Shown here piece by piece: positions 1 through 5,284 of a stretch of DNA of 5,284 bases. The number at the start of each line of letters is the position of its first letter. The first letter of the stretch is position 1. Origin of the DNA: an uncultured Gammaproteobacteria bacterium (GTDB lineage Bacteria; Pseudomonadota; Gammaproteobacteria; Pseudomonadales; DT-91); NCBI GenBank assembly GCA_929200485.1, contig CAKMZU010000221.1, forward strand, positions 1 to 5,284, written 5' to 3'. A program made the translations under genes and the position numbers. The notes beneath the pieces were generated by a model, which did no database searches, was not told the DNA's origin, and saw only the letters and a list, made by a program, of their open reading frames with translations.

Positions 1-65
1 ATTCAGGTGTTGTTGACCCATCCACTTTTAGTTATTTTACTGAAGTTGTTTTTCAGTTTTCTTAA
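1..65 (+). CDS. Possible C-terminal tail of a plus-strand gene, cut by the window edge
   Basis: Reading in frame from base 3 gives about 20 codons ending in TAA at 63-65. The tail reads SGVVDPSTFSYFTEVVFQFS. Its last ten residues alternate polar and hydrophobic/aromatic residues, as in a terminal beta strand of an outer-membrane protein, although the usual final Phe is followed here by Ser. The stop lies about 19 bases before a hairpin, which suits a gene converging on manC. Frame 1 is also open across this stretch, so the evidence is thin and no family can be named. It could equally be non-coding. Confidence 0.3.
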   Translation, partial: SGVVDPSTFSYFTEVVFQFS

Positions 66-83
66 TTTTTCTTATTCATTCAT

Positions 84-109
84 AAAAAAACCGATAAATG
101 TCGGCTTTT
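84..109 (-). terminator. Rho-independent terminator of the manC transcript, possibly bidirectional
   Basis: CCGA (91-94) pairs with TCGG (101-104) around a 6-base loop. In the minus-strand RNA the stem is lengthened by a G-U pair and A-U pairs, and is followed by a T7 tract (complement of 84-90). It begins about 30 bases past the manC stop. On the plus strand the same stem is followed by CTTTT, so it could also serve a converging gene ending at 65. The stem is short, so its strength is uncertain. Confidence 0.7.
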
Positions 110-135
110 AAAAATAAGGATGATTTTATAATTTA

Positions 136-1548
136 CTAGGCACGTCCATAATCATCTTCAAATCGTATAACATCGTCCTCACCTAAATAGCTACCAGACT
201 GAACCTCAATGATTTCAAGGCTGATATTGCCGGGATTCTTTAAACGATGCTTCACACCAATAGGGATATAGGCAGATTGATTCTCTGATAAAAGAATCTC
301 ATCATCGCCACGAGTAACGATTGCCGTACCTTTAACCACAATCCAATGTTCCGCTCGATGGTGATGCATCTGCAGAGATAATTCCTCGCCCGGGTTAACA
401 ACAATACGTTTTACTTGAAAACGATTACCCGCATCAATAGAGTCATAATAGCCCCAAGGCCTTAATACTTTTCGATGAAGCTCGGTTTCTGATCGACTAC
501 TCTCTTTAAGCTTGGCAACAATCTTCTTAACATCTTGCACTTGATCTTTATTTGCCAGCAATGTTGCATCGTCCGTTTCAACTAAAACGACATTTTCAAC
601 ACCAATCACAGCAATCAGATTTTTTTCACTTTGAATATAATTGTTTTTACTATTGATAAAGGCGACATCCCCACGAGAAACGTTACCACTTTCATCCTTA
701 TCAGATATTTCCCAAAGTGCGGACCAACTACCGATATCAGTCCAACCGCTATCTAATGAAACAACGACCCCTTTTTTGGTTTTTTCCATCACGGCATAAT
801 CAATAGAATCATTTTTACATTCCTGGAAACTTTCCAGATCAATATGGAGATAGTTGTCGATATGTTTTGATGCTTTAAAGGCTTTTTCACATTGTTCAAA
901 CATATCTGGTTCATAATGCTTTAACTCATCAAGATAGAGTTGCGCTTTAACCACAAACATACCGCTATTCCAAAAATAATCGCCACTTTGCACATAACTT
1001 TCCACAGCTGATTTTTCAGGTTTTTCGATAAATTCATCAATAATCTGAACATCGTTTTCTTGATGAGTTTTAATATACCCATAACCGGTTTCCGGCTGAT
1101 TAGGCTTAATTCCAAAGGTCACCACCTTATTTAGCATGGCAAGTTTTTCTGCGCTCTCTAATGCTTTATCAAATGCTTCCTCGTCTTCAATAACATGATC
1201 CGCTGGCAATACAAGTAATGTCGTATCTTCATCACCGTCATACAAGGCTTCAAAAGCAGCCAAGGCTACCGCAGGCGCTGTATTTCTCGCTGCAGGTTCC
1301 AGAATAATTTTTGGTTTCATTTCACCAATACCTCTAAGTTGATCTGAAACCATATAACCATGACTTTGATTACAGATAATCACAGGTTGCTTATTGGCAA
1401 TGGCGGATGAGTTAAGCCGTAGGCAAGTATTTTGTAGTAAGGTATATTGTCCATCGCCAGTCAGTGGAAAGAACTGTTTCGGATAGAGACTTCTAGAATA
1501 CGGCCACAACCGAGTCCCAGAACCACCGGATAAAATTACTGGCTTCAT
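136..1548 (-). CDS. manC: Mannose-1-phosphate guanylyltransferase / mannose-6-phosphate isomerase (bifunctional)
   Basis: This 470-residue protein has the usual length and two-domain layout of the ManC/CpsB/AlgA family. The N-terminal nucleotidyltransferase domain makes GDP-mannose from mannose-1-phosphate and GTP. It shows GGSGTRLWP at residues 8-16, the PKQ lysine (Lys24), LEPAARNTAPA at 83-93, PADH at 115-118, GYGYI at 155-159, FIEKP at 173-177, WNSGMF at 193-198 and DIGSW at 271-275. The C-terminal cupin-type type II isomerase domain interconverts fructose-6-phosphate and mannose-6-phosphate. It shows RPWG at 363-366, the metal-site region QMHHHRAEHW at 393-402, His434 before NPG, and the family ending FEDDYGR. 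The start overlaps the stop of the upstream gene as ATGA, with AGGGA seven bases before it. The product is cytoplasmic and feeds exopolysaccharide, capsule or O-antigen synthesis. No phosphomannomutase or glycosyltransferase is visible, so the polymer is unknown. Related proteins are called algA, cpsB or xanB. Confidence 0.97.
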   Translation of the reverse strand: MKPVILSGGSGTRLWPYSRSLYPKQFFPLTGDGQYTLLQNTCLRLNSSAIANKQPVIICNQSHGYMVSDQLRGIGEMKPKIILEPAARNTAPAVALAAFEALYDGDEDTTLLVLPADHVIEDEEAFDKALESAEKLAMLNKVVTFGIKPNQPETGYGYIKTHQENDVQIIDEFIEKPEKSAVESYVQSGDYFWNSGMFVVKAQLYLDELKHYEPDMFEQCEKAFKASKHIDNYLHIDLESFQECKNDSIDYAVMEKTKKGVVVSLDSGWTDIGSWSALWEISDKDESGNVSRGDVAFINSKNNYIQSEKNLIAVIGVENVVLVETDDATLLANKDQVQDVKKIVAKLKESSRSETELHRKVLRPWGYYDSIDAGNRFQVKRIVVNPGEELSLQMHHHRAEHWIVVKGTAIVTRGDDEILLSENQSAYIPIGVKHRLKNPGNISLEIIEVQSGSYLGEDDVIRFEDDYGRA

Positions 1549-2048
1549 AATGCATTCCCTAGCCTATAGGCTATAGCACTAATTAAATTATGATTTACAA
1601 AAGTATCTGCATACTTTTCTGATAAATGAATCAAGTTCGGGCATTTGTGTAGGGCAGAAAGCTTTTCTCCGAATATGCCATGACCGAGATGAGAATTCGA
1701 CTGAGGAGGTGTCGCAAAAAGAACAATGGCGGGTTGATCCATATCGGGCAATGCATATCCATTGCTTCCTTTATAGGGGTCAACGACAAATAGATTTACT
1801 TTTTTATCTAAAACCTGATTAGGTTTCAACAAGACCCGTGATCTCGCCACTTCAGGCACACCTAAAGCGCCAGCCGCCCAGTTTTTGTCTTCGCTTTTGA
1901 AATAAACGGTAAAATGATATGAAGAAAACGCTTCTCGCCGATCATGCGCTTGATTGGATTGACTCGCAGGCAAACTAGAGAAGCACTCCAGCGCAAAAGT
2001 TGCACAGAAGATAAGTAACATGCATTTTTTTAATACAAAAAATCGCAT
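1545..2048 (-). CDS. Unrecognised small secreted protein coupled to manC
   Basis: I do not recognise this family. With the start at 2048 the product is 167 residues. It opens with a typical export signal: MRFFVLKK, a hydrophobic stretch at about residues 9-20, and a possible signal peptidase I site after LPA (residue 28). FALEC at residues 18-22 does not fit a lipobox, so a lipoprotein is unlikely. The mature part of about 139 residues has no transmembrane segment, contains NLFVVDPYKG, a run around PAIVLFATPP and SHLGHGIFGE, and has one cysteine near the C terminus. An in-frame ATG at 2096 would add 16 residues, but it lies in the loop of a terminator-like hairpin, lacks a good ribosome-binding site and would bury the signal peptide. 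The 2048 start has AGAGAAG just upstream. The stop overlaps the manC start by four bases, so the genes are probably co-transcribed and translationally coupled. A role in surface-polysaccharide export or in the periplasm is inference from context only. Confidence 0.72.
   Translation of the reverse strand: MRFFVLKKCMLLIFCATFALECFSSLPASQSNQAHDRREAFSSYHFTVYFKSEDKNWAAGALGVPEVARSRVLLKPNQVLDKKVNLFVVDPYKGSNGYALPDMDQPAIVLFATPPQSNSHLGHGIFGEKLSALHKCPNLIHLSEKYADTFVNHNLISAIAYRLGNAL
1549..1573 (-). promoter_or_regulatory. manC ribosome-binding site abutting a 14-bp palindrome
   Basis: On the minus strand AGGGA (complement of 1556-1560) sits seven bases before the manC ATG, inside the last codons of the upstream gene. 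Directly 5' of it is the perfect palindrome TAGCCTATAGGCTA (1560-1573), which in RNA can fold as a 5-bp stem with a UAUA loop and takes in the first base of the AGGGA. Ribosomes finishing the upstream gene would melt it. A role in coupling is inferred, not shown. Confidence 0.5.
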
Positions 2049-2067
2049 AAACTTCTCTAAAGAAATG

Positions 2068-2109
2068 AAAAAAATGGTATAACGACATTTAAGCATAATC
2101 GCTATACCA
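2068..2109 (-). terminator. Hairpin plus T7 tract: terminator of the beta-barrel gene or attenuator of the manC pair
   Basis: In the minus-strand RNA the arm at 2109-2099 (TGGTATAGCGA) pairs with the arm at 2085-2075 (TCGTTATACCA) through 10 Watson-Crick pairs and one G-U, around a 13-base loop. Seven U residues follow at once (complement of 2068-2074). The hairpin starts about 72 bases after the stop of the beta-barrel gene and its T tract ends about 20 bases before the start at 2048. On the plus strand there is a mismatch and no T tract, so it is directional. Only four or so G-C pairs and a long loop suggest moderate strength. Confidence 0.7.
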
Positions 2110-2181
2110 GAGCTTTCAAATAATCTGCGCTTTTTTGTATAAAAATCTAATCTTTAACAACTACATTAATTAGCGATGCTT

Positions 2182-2937
2182 TTAGAAGCCTATCGAAAAG
2201 TTGAGGCCTGCAAATGGGCCACTCAACTCGACATCCGAAACAAAATCATCAATATCGGTTTTTAATGCCATTTGTCGGTAACCACCCTCAAAGTGAATAC
2301 CCACAATAGGAACAGGGATCTCATAGCCAACCGCTGCAGTCATATCGGAAAAACTATTATCCCCATAGCCGATATAATGCAAATCGGCATAGGCATAAAA
2401 TCCAGCAAAGTCGCCTAATTTAAACCCCAGATAGCCAAGTGGCAAGACTTGATTAAATTCGATGGATTGGGTTTCTGTCTTATCTGGACTGCTGCCCTTG
2501 ACACTACCTTTCACCTCAGCATAGCCATCAAACTGCCTGCCGGTTAAACCCAGATTCACATCAAGGTATGGAATGGGTAGTGGAATACCCCAGTAGAGCG
2601 TTAAATCGGTATGGCTTAAGTCAATCGAGGCTTCTGTTTTTCCTTCAAACTCTTTGCCTTCAAAAGAAAATATTGCCTCGCTCTCCCCGTCAAGCTTCAG
2701 ATTGGTATTCGCAATTTTAATATTGGGCAAAAATGGAACTGGGTTTTCAAAAGATGCATGAATATTCATCTTACCGGATGAATCCAAATTCATACCATCC
2801 TTCCCAAGGTCGGCTTCATCGACCGTACCTGAGGCTTCAACTTGCCAAAGCGACGCACCGGCTTTGGCAGTAAATAAAATATCCGCTGACGCACCATTTG
2901 CCAGCAAGCCAAGCGTTATTATCCAACTTTTTTTCAT
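2182..2937 (-). CDS. TIGR04219-family outer-membrane beta-barrel protein
   Basis: The 251-residue product starts with a clear signal peptide (MKK, hydrophobic core) and a cleavage site at ASA|D, after residue 18. The mature protein is rich in short alternating amphipathic strands and ends in NFSIGF, the terminal-Phe signature recognised by the BAM assembly machinery. Its order of motifs fits my recollection of the TIGR04219 outer-membrane family: ENPVPFLPNIKI at 64-75, DLSHTDLTLYW at 106-116, LDVNLGLTGRQFDG at 125-138, GGYR at 218-221, and a final LSGPFAGLNF strand. The length is typical of that family. No biochemical function is established for it, so envelope location is the safe claim. The start is supported by AGGAAG (complement of 2941-2946) just upstream. 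It appears to be a single-gene transcript ending at the hairpin at 2068-2109, and it is divergent from cyoA. Confidence 0.85.
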   Translation of the reverse strand: MKKSWIITLGLLANGASADILFTAKAGASLWQVEASGTVDEADLGKDGMNLDSSGKMNIHASFENPVPFLPNIKIANTNLKLDGESEAIFSFEGKEFEGKTEASIDLSHTDLTLYWGIPLPIPYLDVNLGLTGRQFDGYAEVKGSVKGSSPDKTETQSIEFNQVLPLGYLGFKLGDFAGFYAYADLHYIGYGDNSFSDMTAAVGYEIPVPIVGIHFEGGYRQMALKTDIDDFVSDVELSGPFAGLNFSIGF

Positions 2938-2957
2938 AATCTTCCTAAAACCTAATA

Positions 2958-2985
2958 AGTATGACTAAAAAACCAATAGGCTCAA
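2958..2985 (-). promoter_or_regulatory. Candidate sigma70 promoter of the beta-barrel gene
   Basis: On the minus strand TTGAGC (complement of 2980-2985) and CATACT (complement of 2958-2963) are separated by 16 bases. Each matches four of six consensus positions. A start about seven bases downstream would leave a short leader before the AGGAAG ribosome-binding site at 2941-2946. The match is modest and was picked by eye. Confidence 0.3.
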
Positions 2986-3294
2986 TGAATGAATGCCCAA
3001 ACTGGCCTGAATATTGAGGTACTAGTGTAGAGCGACTTATCCGTTTCGCCACCTTTCATTAGCGAAGGCTTAAACCAGGGCACAGTTTCTTTTGATCAAA
3101 TACACACCAGCATTAACAAGAATACTTATGTAGCGATTAACCCTTCATTCATCCTATGGTTTTTTTCTAACACGTACTCATCGCTTCAATTCGTAATCCT
3201 TCATTTGATCTCTATTTTTAAGCTGAACTTTCCCCAGCCAGAGCAGTCAAAGCTTTGGGTTAATCTGATCATTCCCATTCAATCTAAGAGCAAT

Positions 3295-3304
3295 AGTTAA
3301 TTAA
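3295..3304 (+). promoter_or_regulatory. ArcA-like binding site upstream of cyoA
   Basis: AGTTAATTAA matches exactly the short ArcA consensus [A/T]GTTAATTA[A/T] described for E. coli, where phosphorylated ArcA represses cyo when oxygen is low. It lies about 115-125 bp upstream of the candidate cyoA promoter. The second GTTAA repeat at 11-bp spacing seen in longer ArcA sites is absent, though other GTTAA/TTAAC copies lie nearby. AT-rich DNA makes chance matches possible. Confidence 0.4.
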
Positions 3305-3357
3305 TGCGTGTCGCAACCTTGGCTAATAACGAAAGGAAAGCATCAGATTTGAAGACC

Positions 3358-3371
3358 TTTGAGGGCTCAAA
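3358..3371. repeat. Short perfect inverted repeat in the cyoA upstream region
   Basis: TTTGAG and CTCAAA flank a GG centre. The plus strand continues with A residues rather than T, and on the minus strand the T run precedes the stem, so it is not a Rho-independent terminator in either direction. Its symmetry would suit a dimeric regulator, but no specific protein can be named. Confidence 0.3.
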
Positions 3372-3418
3372 AAAAGAGATCAGCAAGCAGACTAAAGCTA
3401 ACTATTTAACCTGAAAGC

Positions 3419-3448
3419 CTGACCGGTTCTTTTTTACAGCCTCATAAT
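3419..3448 (+). promoter_or_regulatory. Candidate sigma70 promoter of the cyo operon
   Basis: CTGACC (3419-3424) and CATAAT (3443-3448) are spaced by 18 bases. They match four of six and five of six consensus positions. Transcription would begin near 3455, giving a leader of roughly 28 bases before the cyoA start. No better pair was seen closer to the gene, but the call is by eye. Confidence 0.4.
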
Positions 3449-3472
3449 AACTAATCACCACCTTATATAAAT

Positions 3473-3477
3473 GAGGA
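3473..3477 (+). promoter_or_regulatory. Ribosome-binding site that fixes the cyoA start
   Basis: GAGGA ends five bases before the ATG at 3483. The in-frame ATG at 3471 overlaps this motif and has only AT-rich sequence with no Shine-Dalgarno upstream, so 3483 is the better start and the product loses four residues relative to the longest reading frame. Confidence 0.75.
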
Positions 3478-3482
3478 ACGCC

Positions 3483-4418
3483 ATGAAGCGTTTATCAGCA
3501 TTACTATTACTCTGTTTCTTATGCCTTTTAGGCTTTGCTTTAACAGGCTGTGATGCCGCTCTTCTTCACCCTAAAGGAGCGATAGGAAAAGAAGAGAGAG
3601 ACCTTATTTATATCGCTGTGGGGTTAATGCTTATTGTGGTATTGCCTGCCATGTTTATGGCGGTTTATTTCTTTTTAAAATACCGAGAAAGCAAAGGTGG
3701 AGAGTACGAACCTGAATTTACCCACTCCAGTAAAGTTGAGTGGGTCGTCTGGATGGTACCTATCATCATTATCACAATTTTAGCCTGGATCACCTGGGTC
3801 ACTACCCACAGCCTCGACCCTTATAAGCCCATTGAACATGACAATCCGCCGATAACCATCCAGGTCATATCCTTAGACTGGAAGTGGTTATTCATTTACC
3901 CAGAACAAGGGATTGCTACCGTTAGCGAAATGGCTTTCCCTGTGGATACGCCCATCGCCTTTAAAGTCACCTCAGACACGGTCATGAACTCTTTCTTTAT
4001 CCCTCGCCTTGGTACACAGATATACACCATGGCAGGGATGCAAACACAGTTACATTTAATTGCTGACAAACCCGGAAATTATAAGGGCATCTCCAGTGGT
4101 TATAGCGGCCATGGTTTCTCTGATATGAAATTTACCGCTATCGCCACCAAAAATGATGACGATTTCCAGAGCTGGGTGCAAAAGGTTAAACGCTCGCCCA
4201 ACAAACTCGCAACGACTGAAGACTTCAATAAGTTGGCCAAACCCTCTTACGGTTACCCCATCACTTATTATTCCTCAGTCAAACCCGGCCTATTTCGAGA
4301 AACCATTGATAAATATATGGATCATGCCCCCGTAGACTCAAACCAAGGTGATTCAGAACATATGCATTCAGAAGATGAAAGAAACAACGATGCTATGCAT
4401 CACTCAGGAGGCCACTAA
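3483..4418 (+). CDS. cyoA: Cytochrome bo3 ubiquinol oxidase subunit II
   Basis: Starting at 3483 the product is 311 residues, close to E. coli CyoA. It has a lipoprotein signal peptide with lipobox LTGC, so Cys23 should be lipidated. Two membrane helices follow at about 40-65 and 86-108, then a periplasmic cupredoxin-fold domain from about 120. [16 protein letters not shown] (132-147) and [10 protein letters not shown] (168-177) are strong CyoA hallmarks. CuA ligands of cytochrome c oxidases are replaced: Asn169 for His, Ser204 and Ser208 for the two Cys, and Phe212 for His, with only Met215 kept. This indicates a quinol rather than cytochrome c oxidase. The last 31 residues are acidic and rich in His and Met (H281, H293, M294, H295, M305, H306, H307, H311), as in the E. 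coli tail. Subunit II is the membrane-anchored, periplasm-facing partner of subunit I in aerobic respiration. cyoB starts two bases after its stop, as in a cyo operon. Confidence 0.97.
   Translation: MKRLSALLLLCFLCLLGFALTGCDAALLHPKGAIGKEERDLIYIAVGLMLIVVLPAMFMAVYFFLKYRESKGGEYEPEFTHSSKVEWVVWMVPIIIITILAWITWVTTHSLDPYKPIEHDNPPITIQVISLDWKWLFIYPEQGIATVSEMAFPVDTPIAFKVTSDTVMNSFFIPRLGTQIYTMAGMQTQLHLIADKPGNYKGISSGYSGHGFSDMKFTAIATKNDDDFQSWVQKVKRSPNKLATTEDFNKLAKPSYGYPITYYSSVKPGLFRETIDKYMDHAPVDSNQGDSEHMHSEDERNNDAMHHSGGH
4406..4411 (+). promoter_or_regulatory. Strong ribosome-binding site of cyoB
   Basis: A perfect AGGAGG lies within the final codons of cyoA and ends nine bases before the cyoB ATG at 4421. 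It supports that start and efficient translation of subunit I from the shared transcript. Confidence 0.85.
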
Positions 4419-4420
4419 TC

Positions 4421-5284
4421 ATGCTTGGAAAGTTATCGCTTGAGGCCATACCTCACGATCCTATTGTGCTCGTCACTATCTCTGTCGTCGGGATTGTTGG
4501 GATTGCACTTCTCGCCTGGGTTACGTTGACTAACAAGTGGGGCTATTTGTTTTCCGAATGGTTTTCCACGGTTGATCATAAAAAAATTGGCATCATGTAT
4601 ATCCTCATGGCCTTTGTCATGTTGTTCCGAGGTTTCTCTGATGCGGTATTAATGCGAACACAACAACTCATTACATCCGGAGGAGGGGAAGGTTTTTTAA
4701 ACCCTCATCATTACGATCAAATCTTTACAGCGCACGGCGTGATTATGATTTTCTTCGTCGCGATGCCTTTGATCGTAGGCTTCATGAACATAGTGGTCCC
4801 CCTACAGATCGGCGCTAGAGACGTCGCCTTCCCCTTCCTTAACAACTTAAGCTTTTGGTTGTTTATCTCGGGGGTTGTTCTGATCAACTTGTCTTTAGGT
4901 TTGGGCGAGTTTGCTCAGTGTGGCTGGCTCTGCTATACCCCTTTGTCCGAATTAGAGTACAGTCCAGGGGTTGGGGTTGACTACTGGATATGGAGCCTGC
5001 AAATCTCAGGCCTTGGTACATTGCTCAGTGGCGTAAACTTCTTTACCACCATCATTAAAATGCGTGCACCGGGAATGACATTGATGAAAATGCCTATTTT
5101 CGTCTGGACCGCACTGTGCTCAAACATTCTTATTCTTGCCGCGTTCCCTATTCTTACTGTATCAATTGCACTGTTAACGCTGGATCGTTACTTCGGCTTC
5201 CACTTCTTTACTAATGACGCAGGTGGCAACATGATGATGTATGTCAACCTGATTTGGGCTTGGGGACACCCCGAAGTCTATATC
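4421..5284 (+). CDS. cyoB: Cytochrome bo3 ubiquinol oxidase subunit I, 3' end outside the window
   Basis: Translation is open for 288 codons to the window edge. The family is about 660 residues, so more than half is missing. This is the heme-copper catalytic subunit that oxidises ubiquinol, reduces oxygen to water and pumps protons across the inner membrane. It begins [15 protein letters not shown], very like E. coli CyoB. Visible key residues, each one number lower than in E. coli, are Arg70, Asp74, His97 and Gln100 of the quinol site, His105 (TAHG) as a low-spin heme b ligand, Asp134 at the D-channel mouth (QIGARD), and His283, Glu285 and Tyr287 in WGHPEVY, covering a CuB ligand, the proton-transfer Glu and the cross-linked Tyr. 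The remaining CuB and heme o3 ligands lie beyond the window. Oddity: a CGWLC pair at 167-171 where E. coli, from memory, has no cysteines. No frameshift is seen. Confidence 0.97.
   Translation, partial: MLGKLSLEAIPHDPIVLVTISVVGIVGIALLAWVTLTNKWGYLFSEWFSTVDHKKIGIMYILMAFVMLFRGFSDAVLMRTQQLITSGGGEGFLNPHHYDQIFTAHGVIMIFFVAMPLIVGFMNIVVPLQIGARDVAFPFLNNLSFWLFISGVVLINLSLGLGEFAQCGWLCYTPLSELEYSPGVGVDYWIWSLQISGLGTLLSGVNFFTTIIKMRAPGMTLMKMPIFVWTALCSNILILAAFPILTVSIALLTLDRYFGFHFFTNDAGGNMMMYVNLIWAWGHPEVYI

Larger units (their letters stand above)
2938..3482. other. Divergent gene-free region between the beta-barrel gene and cyoA
   Basis: About 545 bp with no credible coding sequence on either strand. The longest ATG reading frame I traced by hand is 36 codons (3304-3414, plus) without a ribosome-binding site. 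It holds candidate promoters at both ends, an ArcA-like site (3295-3304), a CAAAGCTTTG palindrome (3248-3257), TTTGATCAAA (3091-3100), TTTGAG-GG-CTCAAA (3358-3371), an imperfect palindrome centred on AATATT (3006-3019), and a 5-bp inverted repeat TTCGC/GCGAA (3045-3066) with no T tract. GTTAA or its complement TTAAC occurs five times between 3113 and 3410. I see no tRNA, riboswitch or strong terminator. It is long for a simple divergent promoter region. Confidence 0.7.

Noticed and set aside
39..57. Hairpin ACTGAA/TTCAGT followed by TTTTCTT as a plus-strand terminator
   Set aside because: Only two G-C pairs in six with a 7-base loop, and it overlaps the possible coding tail; the hairpin at 84-109 is the better terminator.
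921..1115. A 64-codon reading frame on the minus strand
   Set aside because: It lies wholly inside manC in another frame, with no family resemblance; manC is certain.
2050..2064. FALEC in the small secreted protein as a lipobox
   Set aside because: Leu at -2 and Glu at -1 do not fit the lipobox pattern; cleavage by signal peptidase I after LPA is more likely.
2984..3058. Minus-strand reading frame of about 25 codons beginning MKGGETDK
   Set aside because: No Shine-Dalgarno, no known family, and too short to separate from chance.
3091..3100. TTTGATCAAA as an FNR/ANR site
   Set aside because: FNR sites need TTGAT and ATCAA separated by four bases; here the halves overlap without a spacer.
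2984..3152. 9-bp inverted copies ATGAATGAA (2985-2993) and TTCATTCAT (3144-3152), with another TTCATTCAT at 75-83
   Set aside because: They are simple tetranucleotide-type repeats in AT-rich DNA, far apart and without element structure.
3304..3414. 36-codon plus-strand reading frame beginning MRVATLANNERK in the intergenic region
   Set aside because: It has no ribosome-binding site (preceded by TTAATTA), is Lys/Thr/Ser-rich without recognisable features, and its start overlaps the ArcA-like site. A leader peptide is not excluded but not supported.
3407..3436. AACC...GGTT followed by CTTTTTT as a terminator of a small RNA upstream of cyoA
   Set aside because: The stem is only four base pairs with a loop of about 13; it more likely forms part of the cyo promoter spacer.
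4153..4335. A 60-codon reading frame on the plus strand
   Set aside because: It is an out-of-frame shadow inside cyoA with no recognisable domain.

Overview
The window is a chromosomal segment of a moderately AT-rich bacterium, most likely a gammaproteobacterium. The case rests on a cytochrome bo3-type quinol oxidase (cyoA then cyoB) very close to the enterobacterial enzyme, a TIGR04219-type outer-membrane beta-barrel protein, and a fused GDP-mannose pyrophosphorylase/phosphomannose isomerase. No genus can be named from the sequence alone.

Layout. Positions 1-65 hold what may be the C-terminal tail of a plus-strand gene. It is followed by a short hairpin (84-109) that ends the minus-strand manC transcript and may work in both directions. 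manC (136-1548, minus) is preceded, with a 4-base ATGA overlap, by a small unrecognised secreted-protein gene (1545-2048, minus). The two look like a translationally coupled pair. Upstream of them a hairpin with a T7 tract (2068-2109, minus) separates the pair from the beta-barrel gene (2182-2937, minus). A gene-free divergent region of about 545 bp follows, with an exact match to the short ArcA consensus, small palindromes and a plausible promoter. Then come cyoA (3483-4418, plus) and cyoB (4421 onward, plus), which runs off the window after 288 codons.

How the genes work together. cyoA and cyoB encode subunits II and I of the aerobic proton-pumping ubiquinol oxidase. The remaining cyo genes would be expected beyond the right edge. 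manC supplies GDP-mannose for surface polysaccharide or glycoconjugate synthesis. The exported small protein may share that envelope role, but this is inferred from position only. The beta-barrel protein is an envelope component of unknown function.

The window is mostly ordinary housekeeping and envelope content. I see no mobile element, CRISPR array, tRNA or rRNA, and no clear new multi-gene system. The points most worth a second look are the unknown gene coupled to manC, the terminator or attenuator in front of it (which also corrects its start), a palindrome against the manC ribosome-binding site, and the ArcA-like site upstream of cyoA.
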